22,122 nucleotides of DNA. Source: CAWIOX01 sp963837775. Its GTDB lineage: Bacteria; Pseudomonadota; Gammaproteobacteria; Burkholderiales; Burkholderiaceae_D. Below are positions 17,045-22,122 of the stretch, piece after piece. A model generated the notes under the pieces. It saw nothing but the letters and a program-made list of their open reading frames with translations, was not told the origin of the DNA and did no database searches. A program made the position numbers and the translations under genes. The stretch is taken from positions 1 to 22,122 of the forward strand of contig CAWIOX010000037.1 of NCBI GenBank assembly GCA_963837775.1, read 5' to 3'. Numbering within the stretch: the first letter of the stretch is position 1; each line of letters opens with the position of its first letter.

Positions 17045-17490
17045 GCATAACTAGATATGTCCGAACAGAATTGACGCCTATCCGGACTTGTGTCGCATGA
17101 TATTTTACGGGAAATCCTGTAAAACCCGCTTGCAGCTTGGCTTTCAAGAGATGTACTGCATATATGAACAGCACTGAATGGTTCGTGAAAAGCGTCGCGG
17201 CAATTGCTTTGCATTTTATCAATGGTTAATGTCTGTCGGGAAATATTTGGCGTGCTTGTTTTGGCCGATTGCCGGCCTTTAATGATTCAGGCGTTTCGAC
17301 CGGATTGGGCGTGCAAGGGCGAGCATCTGGGTTGCGATACGTTCAGCAGGAAGCCATGGCCTGGGTTGCTCACGGCTGTCATTCGCACGCCAAATAATTC
17401 AATTTACAGGGGAGTATCAATCAAAACACCCACTCTCCCGCACGGTTTCATTGGGTGTTTATAAATACATGGCGCAGTATATTTTTGGCT
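17045..17490 (+). repeat. Large direct repeat, copy 1 (446 bp)
   Basis: Nearly identical to 19292-19740 along its whole length (differences scattered, estimated about 95% identity by eye). The left end is a core-like site GCATAAC here and GCCCAAC in the other copy, and beyond that point the two copies differ completely. The right end is repeat family A copy 5. It contains the hairpin TTTTACGGGAAATCCTGTAAAA near 17100-17121. No credible gene lies in it. Confidence 0.93.
17396..17490 (+). repeat. Interspersed repeat family A, copy 5
   Basis: The best-preserved hairpin of the family: AAACACCCA (17424-17432) pairs with TGGGTGTTT (17452-17460) around a 19-base loop. On the minus strand the second arm continues into TTTTGATTG, so it could terminate transcription in that direction. 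Unlike copies 1, 2, 4 and 6, no Rieske sequence follows; REP-like palindromes do. Confidence 0.95.
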
Positions 17491-17510
17491 GAAGCACAAA
17501 GCATGGCACG

Positions 17511-17735
17511 GTAGGGCGAAAAGCGCAGCGCCTTCCGCCGCATGACCATGCAAAATTCCGGCAATGCGCAACGATAGGTGCGTCCGGCACTCGGGCGGCA
17601 TTGCCATTTTCCCTGTGCGCAAAATGGCAATCGAAGTGAGAGATCATTCGGCGCAAGGGCGGCGCAGGGGTTTCGGATCGCATACCGCAACCGGCTTGCA
17701 CATGCGGCGGAAGGCGCTGCGCTTTTCCGTCCTAC
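17511..17735. repeat. Pair of inverted REP-like palindromic units with nested hairpin
   Basis: GTAGGGCGAAAAGCGCAGCG, CCTTCCGCCGCATG at 17511-17544 is repeated inverted at 17701-17735 (CATGCGGCGGAAGG, CGCTGCGCTTTTCCGTCCTA), 32 of about 34 bases matching. This GCGCAGCGC-type palindrome is a very common proteobacterial intergenic element. Between them lies a separate perfect 11-bp hairpin, ATTGCCATTTT / AAAATGGCAAT, at 17600-17631. No gene is credible in the interval. The unit sits where the other half of an attC site would be expected. Confidence 0.8.
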
Positions 17736-17762
17736 GGCCCTGACTGTCCCTTGGAATGGATT

Positions 17763-17769
17763 GTTAGGC
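17763..17769 (-). other. attC half site after the decayed cassette gene
   Basis: The minus strand reads GCCTAAC followed by AATCCATTCCAAGGGACAG, the shape of the R''-L'' half of an attC. It begins 11 bases past the stop codon of the decayed cassette gene. The complementary half is not found; REP-like palindromes and the large repeat follow instead, so the site appears disrupted. Confidence 0.5.
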
Positions 17770-17779
17770 TTGGCACAAT

Positions 17780-18688
17780 TCATGGCTCATCACCGGAATT
17801 TGGCTGTATCAGAACACGACGAACAGGGCGTGCAAGAACAGAAAGTTGCGAATTTGACCATGCAAATTGCTTGTACACCGAGCGAATTGAAGTTTCCTCA
17901 TAGCTCTCGAATTGATTTTCAAACTGTTTTGAATGTGCGATGAAATCGAGAGTGTTCTTGTAGTAGCCAAATAATCATCATGCCTATTTAACGATGTGAT
18001 TACATCGATCAAGTGCTCTGGTCTCGTTTTACGCCAATGGCGGGGCCAGTCTAGAGCGACGCCACCCCACGCTCCTTGGTAACTATCCTTGATATGCTGA
18101 TCAAATGGCAGGGTAAATCGTTTCGGTATCGTCTGTTCCATAGCGCTTTTACACAGACTTGCGCCAATAAATTCTGTCCTTTTTCGAGTCGAGCTGCCTC
18201 GACAATGGGTTGTCAGAAATATCCGTCTCTCTTCGTCGAGTATTGCGTCGGCTCTTGAGATGGCTCCTCTAGAGGTAACCCAATCTCTAGACTTCGACAC
18301 ATTATGTCGTTGCAAACGTCAAAAAAATTATCACAAGGAATTGGTTGGTATGTCCATCCGATAGCTGGATCATCCGCTTGCGCATTGCATTCCTCAAGAG
18401 TCATACCGCGTGCTTTAAGCCATGTGCGATTCATCCACAACAAGATCGAGTCACTCGCGTAAGCCCCTCGTATTTCGTTGAAGATAAATATGCTTCCCTC
18501 GGAAGTCCAATCGGGGAGCTTCTGCAAAACCGAGGTCGCCGGTTCACGCCTTATATGCTCTTTTCTATAGTTCAACAACCTCGATAAGTGCCTCGTAGCT
18601 TGCAAGCATTTCTGGTAAACCGATTTCCGCGAGCATAGTTTCAGAAGCCGAGAATGTCGAACAAAGCCACAAAATAGCCATGAGGCAT
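17780..18688 (-). pseudogene. Decayed integron-cassette gene of unknown function (FDILGF family)
   Basis: Reconstructed across several frames, the gene starts at ATG 18686-18688 (GGAGG 6 bases upstream) and reads MPHGYFVALFDILGF, LAEIGLPEMLASYEALIEVV, NYRKEHIRRE, EGSIFIFNEIRGAYASDSIL, LEECNAQADDPAIGWTYQPI, PCDNFFDVCNDIMCRSLEIG, GAISRADAILDEERRIFLTT, FIGASLCKSAMEQTIPKRFT, LPFDQHIKDSYQGAWGGVAL and YYKNTLDFIAHSKQFE, ending TGA at 17780-17782. About 300 residues. At least five frame changes are needed. From memory, similar proteins are annotated as hypothetical in integron cassette arrays; their function is unknown. The start lies 26 bases after an attC and the stop just before another core site, so the gene fills one cassette. 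Confidence 0.75.
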
Positions 18689-18708
18689 AGCGCCCCTCCG
18701 ATCTTAAT

Positions 18709-18767
18709 GCCTAACGTTAGTGCTGTGCCGCGGCGTTTTTGCCGTCGGCTCCAGCGCATTGTTGGGC
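18709..18767 (-). repeat. attC integron recombination site, 59 bp
   Basis: The best attC in the window. The minus strand reads GCCCAAC, AAT, GCGCTG, GA, GCCGACGGC, a short AAAA loop, then GCCGCGGC, A, CAGCAC, TAAC, GTTAGGC. Both cores fit RYYYAAC / GTTRRRY. The two arms are imperfectly complementary, and one arm has an extra unpaired base next to the L box, as typical attC sites do. The SLATT gene ends inside it and the next cassette gene starts 21 bases after it. Confidence 0.82.
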
Positions 18768-19272
18768 GATGCACCCAAAGCTTGGGTGCGTCGCAATGTC
18801 TTTTTCCAGCGTCATTGTTGTCTCGATTCTGTTCCAGATTTTGGCAGGAATATTCGGACTTTCTTCGCGCACCGTCTCCCAACGCTGCTCCACTTCCGCG
18901 GGGGGTGTTTTCATTTTTACAGTATCCGTTGGTTGGAAGACTGCGATGAGTTCTATCCTATGCTTTAGGTCAGCAAACCTAGCTCCAGCGAGTTTGTGGC
19001 GCTCCGCCACTTCCGAGTACTTCAGGAAGGTCTGAAGGCTGGTCAGGACTGCGGATGTGACACTGAGTAGGCCAGCTCAGGATGGTGACCATAACCCCGT
19101 TCTTTTCTGTTGCCAAAGAGGAGAACACGGCAGTTCCAACGAGCGCGCTTACGGCGATTGCTGGAAAGACAGAAGGTGCAACCTGTTCATACCTTCTCCC
19201 GGCTTCGTAATGGCCGGTCTGAACGCGATGCACTCTAAACCGCCAATGCCTAAGTAAGTTCGCTCGATCCAT
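18717..19272 (-). pseudogene. SLATT-domain two-TM protein in an integron cassette, one frameshift
   Basis: The first frame from ATG 19270-19272 (AGGAGA upstream) reads MDRANLLRHWRFRVHRVQTG, HYEAGRRYEQVAPSVFPAIA and VSALVGTAVFSSLATEKNGV. The second frame continues AGLLSVTSAVLTSLQTFLKY, SEVAERHKLAGARFADLKHR and WETVREESPNIPAKIWNRIE, ending with TAA inside the attC at 18717. The join is near 19066; one extra base explains it. Two membrane helices (VFPAIAVSALVGTAVFSSL and GLLSVTSAVLTSL) followed by an ERHKLAGARFADLKHRIE helix are the SLATT layout. SLATT proteins are inferred pore-forming effectors paired with nucleotide-based conflict systems; no partner gene is seen here. Total about 185 residues, normal for the family. 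Confidence 0.78.
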
Positions 19273-19291
19273 GGCCTTCTCCTATTTTGAC

Positions 19292-19740
19292 GCCCAACTA
19301 GATATGTCCGAACAAAATTGACGCCTATCCGGACTTGTGTCGCATAACGTTTTACGGGAAATCCTGTAAAACCCGCTTGCGGCTTGGCTTTCAAGAGATG
19401 TACTGCCTATTTGAACAGCACTGAATGGTTCGTGAAAAGCGTCACGGCAATTGCTTTGCATTTTATCAATGGTTAATGTCTGTCGGGAAATATTTGGCGT
19501 GCTTGTTTTGGCCGATTGCCGGCCTTTAATGATTCAGGCGTTTCGACCGGATTGGACGTGCAAGGGCGAATCGCATCTGGGTTGCCATACGTTCAGCAGG
19601 AAGCCATGGCCTGGGTTGCTCACGCCTGTCATTCGCACGCCAAATAATTCAATTTACAGGGGAGTATCAATCAAAACACCGGCTCTCCCGCACGGTTTCA
19701 TTGGGTGTTTATAAATACACGCCGCAGTATATTTTCAGCC
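19292..19740 (+). repeat. Large direct repeat, copy 2 (449 bp)
   Basis: Second copy of 17045-17490. Its left end is the core site GCCCAAC (minus: GTTGGGC), followed on the minus strand by GTCAAAATAGGAGAAGGCC and the SLATT start codon. Its right end is repeat family A copy 6, beside the intact Rieske gene. It also carries a second core-like GTTATGC (minus strand, near 19346-19352), 47 bases inside the first, which copy 1 has lost. Confidence 0.93.
19646..19740 (+). repeat. Interspersed repeat family A, copy 6
   Basis: AATTCAATTTACAGGGGAG, TATCAATCAAAACACCGGC, TCTCCCGCACGGTTTCATTG and TATAAATACACGCCGCAG. Directly followed by the 3' end of the intact Rieske gene on the minus strand, 17 bp away. 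It faces the inverted copy 7 across the gene. Confidence 0.95.
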
Positions 19741-19757
19741 AAAAACGAGCCCCGGCT

Positions 19758-20078
19758 TCAGTCCCAGCGCGCATCGCGCACCTGCACCATGCCGGATTCG
19801 ATCCGCACCGGGAAGGTGGCGACGTCTTCGTAGGCGGGCGGGGCGGTCACTTTGCCGGTCTTGATCGAGAAGCGGGCGCCGTGGCGCGGGCAGATGATTT
19901 CCTCGCCTTCGCGCTCGCCGCCGGTCAGGATGCCGCCGTCGTGGGTGCAGATGTCCTCGATCGCGTAGTAGCTGCCGTCGAGGTTGAACACCGCGACCTG
20001 CGCGCCGTCGACATCGACCAGGCGCCAGCTGCCGGCGGTGAATTCGCTTTGAAGCGCAACATCAGTCCAGTCCGACAT
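19758..20078 (-). CDS. Rieske [2Fe-2S] ferredoxin (non-heme oxygenase ferredoxin / NirD-like)
   Basis: 106-residue soluble Rieske protein carrying electrons through a [2Fe-2S] cluster bound by two Cys and two His. The ligands are C44 and H46 in ICTHDGG and C63 and H66 in CPRHGARF, both motifs intact and 17 residues apart as in ring-hydroxylating dioxygenase ferredoxins. AAGGAGTGTTCCATG gives a clear start. No oxygenase or reductase subunit is adjacent, so its partner is unknown. It is the only complete version among four related sequences in the window; remnants at 1167, 9807 and 14471 each keep a different part. Family A repeats lie on both sides, facing inwards. Confidence 0.92.
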   Translation of the reverse strand: MSDWTDVALQSEFTAGSWRLVDVDGAQVAVFNLDGSYYAIEDICTHDGGILTGGEREGEEIICPRHGARFSIKTGKVTAPPAYEDVATFPVRIESGMVQVRDARWD

Positions 20079-20142
20079 CGGAACACTCCTTGATGATATT
20101 TATTGAGGTTAGCGCAATGTTCGTGATGGGGAAGGTCATGCT

Positions 20143-20213
20143 CCACGAAAAACACGAAAGGCACGAAAAAAATGGATCGCTATCGTGTGAACAGGTGTTT
20201 CCCCCCCCCCCCC
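20143..20213. repeat. CACGAAA short repeats and 13-C run upstream of the Rieske gene
   Basis: CCACGAAAAACACGAAAGGC followed by ACGAAAAAA at 20143-20172 is a widespread bacterial intergenic sequence; an inverted relative is at 22086-22113, on the other side of the IS66 element. A homopolymer of 13 C follows at 20201-20213, a spot prone to length errors. Confidence 0.7.
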
Positions 20214-20246
20214 GAAACGAGCGTTTGAAGCTTGTCCGGATTGAAT

Positions 20247-20312
20247 GGGAGTATATGTATAGCACCCAGTAAAAATGCGCGGAGAGTGGCATGAAAATGC
20301 TGATACTCCCCG
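20247..20312 (-). repeat. Interspersed repeat family A, degenerate inverted copy 7
   Basis: Read on the minus strand: GGGGAGTATCA (exact match of 11 bases), then CACTCTCC, GCGC, TTTTTA, CTGGGTG and TATACATATAC, in the same order and almost the same spacing as copy 5 (GGGGAGTATCA, CACTCTCC, CGCAC, GGTTTCA, TTGGGTG, TTATAAATAC). The distance from GTATCA to TGGGTG is 32 bases in both. Outside these blocks it is diverged. It lies 16 bp left of the IS66 element. Confidence 0.7.
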
Positions 20313-20328
20313 TTAATATGCAAATTTT

Positions 20329-21864
20329 GTATCTATTCAGCCCACTATGAAACAGGCAAAAGAACGTTGCCAGTAAAGGCATTGACGAGGGCGCGATAGA
20401 GGCTGATGCGGTTCTTGCGCAGGGTGGCCAGGTAAGATCGGATGATGCAAAAAGCCGCCATGCCGGCGTCGGAACGAAAGCAGCCGGAGATCTTTTGTTT
20501 GAGTTTGCTCATGCGGATGTCCCGCTCGGCCTGGTTGTTGTCGAACGGCACACGCAGATCGGTGGCAAAGCGCAGGATGTCTTCTTCATGTTCGTAGAGT
20601 CGCCCCAGCAGATTGTAGGCATCCGATTGCTTGACCCTGCCGCGTCGTTTGCCCTCCTGCCGCACCCGTTCCGGGTTTTCCACCAGGCCACGCCGTATCA
20701 GGTCATGGTACTGCCCGGACACTTCCCGATAGCGCCCGGCGCTCAGGGGCTGTTCGCTGTGCGCCACTTCGTCCTTGAGCTGACACAAGAAGCGCCCCAT
20801 GTCGTCGGCCCAGGCTTGCTCCGTGCTCTCAAAGATGTACACCAGTTCGCGCAAATGATGCGCATTGCACAGCGCGTGCAGGCAATCATAGGCGCGATAG
20901 GATGGCAAGCCGTCATGGACCGCAATGCCGTGATACTGCGGCAAGATGCCCAGCGCATCCATCGCCACCTTGCCACGCTTGGGATGATGGCCGTACCACA
21001 CCCTGTCGGCGGTGGAGGCGCTGTGCAGCCAGACATTGCCGCCATTGAGGCGCAGCCCGGTTTCATCGAAATGCACCACCGCCTGCCCGATCAGCGTCCG
21101 GGCGATCTGCGCCACGGCAGGCGCCAGTTGCTGGCTGGCTTGCTGGACATGGCTGGCAATCGAGCCGGCAGAAAGTGCCACGCCCAACAGTTCGCCCATC
21201 GCGTCGGCGCACCGCTGGAACGGGATGTGCTGATACTGGTTCAGATACACCCCGGCCGCCCTGATCTTGGGGCCATATTGCACGGCGCTGACCAGTTCGA
21301 CAGGGAAGCGACCGCACTGGGCGGCGCCGCAAGTGCATCGGGTGCGAAAGACCCGGTGCTCGGTGACTTCCAGGCGTAGCGGCGGCAGGTCGATGACTTG
21401 CCGGGTTTCTTTCTCCTGTACCCGGGGCTGCCCTTGCAGCGACGCGCCGCAGACAGCGCAGCGCGGGGGCGGCAGGTGATCGACGATATGATCTACCTGC
21501 GCCATCTTCTTGAGCGTGTTGCCCTTGTGCCCGGGCTGACCGCCGACCGGGCGCTCACTTGCCTGGCGCAGCGATTTGCTGCGCCGCTGCAGTCCATCCG
21601 AAGACGGCGGCTTGCTCGAGTTGTGGCTGTCTTTGCCCAGCCGGCTTTTGAGTTCCCTGAGCTCCTGCTGCAACTGTTCGATGGCAACATGCATCACCTT
21701 GATCTGCTCCAGAAAGCCCAGTGCCAACGCAGTCACCTCTGCGTGGCTCATTTGTTCTATCGCGATCTGATCAGGTGACTTTTCTGGCATGACCCGTAGC
21801 ATGCACGGCTTTCCCGCCGTTTACAACTACTATCGATGGTTGTCATAGGGGGCTGAATAGATAC
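20329..21864. mobile_element. IS66-family insertion sequence, tnpC only, complete
   Basis: Terminal inverted repeats are GTATCTATTCAGCC, then CACTATGA at the left, and GTATCTATTCAGCC, then CCCTATGA at the right (read inwards). Flanks are CAAATTTT (20321-20328) and TAAATTTT (21865-21872), an 8-bp duplication with one mismatch, and IS66 elements make 8-bp duplications. Only the transposase gene is carried, with no tnpA/tnpB, as in the ISBst12-type subgroup. Length 1536 bp. Confidence 0.9.
20345..21802 (-). CDS. tnpC: IS66-family transposase (TnpC-type DDE)
   Basis: 485 residues, intact. The N-terminal part is a coiled-coil-like segment (EQLQQELRELKSRLGKDSHN) running into the hallmark SSKPPSSDGL, then a zinc-binding stretch (CAVCGASLQG, with paired cysteines again in RCTCGAAQCGR). 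The DDE catalytic triad is D246 in VHFDETG, D297 in VHDGLPSY and E426 in NNQAERDIR. CNAHHLREL and GCFRSDAGM are further IS66 motifs. Start is the first ATG; an ATG four codons later (MPEKSPDQIA) is an alternative. It fills almost all of the IS66 element and is probably active or recently active, since both gene and ends are intact. Confidence 0.95.
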   Translation of the reverse strand: MLRVMPEKSPDQIAIEQMSHAEVTALALGFLEQIKVMHVAIEQLQQELRELKSRLGKDSHNSSKPPSSDGLQRRSKSLRQASERPVGGQPGHKGNTLKKMAQVDHIVDHLPPPRCAVCGASLQGQPRVQEKETRQVIDLPPLRLEVTEHRVFRTRCTCGAAQCGRFPVELVSAVQYGPKIRAAGVYLNQYQHIPFQRCADAMGELLGVALSAGSIASHVQQASQQLAPAVAQIARTLIGQAVVHFDETGLRLNGGNVWLHSASTADRVWYGHHPKRGKVAMDALGILPQYHGIAVHDGLPSYRAYDCLHALCNAHHLRELVYIFESTEQAWADDMGRFLCQLKDEVAHSEQPLSAGRYREVSGQYHDLIRRGLVENPERVRQEGKRRGRVKQSDAYNLLGRLYEHEEDILRFATDLRVPFDNNQAERDIRMSKLKQKISGCFRSDAGMAAFCIIRSYLATLRKNRISLYRALVNAFTGNVLLPVS

Positions 21865-21960
21865 TAAATTTTGGTAAAGACTGGATTTTGCTGTGAATCG
21901 TTGCAGAGTATCGGCTTTGCTTTCGCGATGTTTTGCCTGCTATACGCCAAATCCGTGAAG

Positions 21961-22025
21961 TCGGGGTCAGAGTAATTTTCGCAAAAAGCCGCGAAAAAAA
22001 AAAAAAAAAAAAACTCCGACCCCGG
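21961..22025. repeat. REP-like palindrome (GGGGTCAGAGT type) with a 20-A insertion
   Basis: CGGGGTCAGAGT with TTTTCGC pairs with GCGAAAA and ACTCCGACCCCG. This GGGGTCAGAGT palindrome is common in beta-proteobacteria, where such elements are often associated with RAYT transposases. Inside the right arm is a run of 20 A (21994-22013) in place of the few bases expected. Confidence 0.8.
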
Positions 22026-22085
22026 CTTGGCTTGTGCCCCCGCCATTCAAAGTTGAACCGCTACGAATCCCATCGTGTTGCGCGT

Positions 22086-22113
22086 CCTTTCGTGTTTTTT
22101 GTGCCTTTCGTGG
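22086..22113. repeat. Inverted copy of the CACGAAA short repeat
   Basis: CCTTTCGTGTTTTTTGTGCC, then TTTCGTGG is the inverse of the sequence at 20143-20172. The two enclose the IS66 element and the seventh family A repeat, but such sequences are widespread, so no link is implied. Confidence 0.65.
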
Positions 22114-22122
22114 ACAGTCCTT

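Noticed and set aside
20495..21379. Plus-strand frame inside the IS66 element
   Set aside because: Antisense shadow of the transposase gene; no IS66 tnpA/tnpB-like sequence in it.
20143..22113. CACGAAA repeats as ends of a composite transposon around IS66
   Set aside because: These short sequences are widespread between bacterial genes, and the IS66 element has its own better-matched ends and target duplication.

Overview
The window looks like accessory DNA from a beta-proteobacterium, most likely Burkholderiales and possibly Oxalobacteraceae. This is inferred from the GC-rich coding style, the CzcE-like copper protein, the MocR and Lrp/LysE gene pairs, the secreted YxWxQ-rich protein and the REP-type palindromes. 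No rRNA, tRNA or CRISPR array is visible.

Left part (1-9.6 kb): a small calcium-motif lipoprotein, then a run of decayed genes (frameshifted DUF1428, multiply frameshifted PhzF-like protein, frameshifted low-specificity threonine aldolase). These are followed by an intact divergent MocR-type regulator, a beta-propeller (YncE-like) protein with a misframed signal peptide, a periplasmic creatininase-family protein, a secreted protein of unknown function, a CzcE-like protein and an O-methyltransferase. Middle part (9.7-14 kb): a two-gene operon of paralogous unknown proteins, a divergent LysE exporter/Lrp regulator pair, and two small alpha/beta-barrel-type proteins.

Right part (14-20 kb): a solute-binding protein, then what reads on the minus strand as an integron cassette array without an integrase. 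The order is Rieske gene, shared repeat block, SLATT two-TM gene, attC, decayed cassette gene, broken attC, shared repeat block, LysE exporter, attC, SRPBCC gene. Two complete attC-like sites (59 and 90 bp) and three half sites are visible, and cassette starts follow the core sites closely. A complete IS66-family element (20329-21864) and a REP-like palindrome with a 20-A run close the window.

The most distinctive feature is a repeat of about 95 bp. It occurs six times in the same orientation (1072, 9711, 12747, 14356, 17396, 19646) plus a degenerate inverted seventh copy (about 20247). The intact Rieske ferredoxin gene lies between copy 6 and the inverted copy 7, and three other copies are followed by different leftover pieces of the same Rieske gene. 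This suggests a non-autonomous mobile or amplifying unit carrying a Rieske gene, superimposed on the cassette array. Several genes carry single-base-type frameshifts; they may be real decay or assembly indels, and the sequence alone cannot decide.
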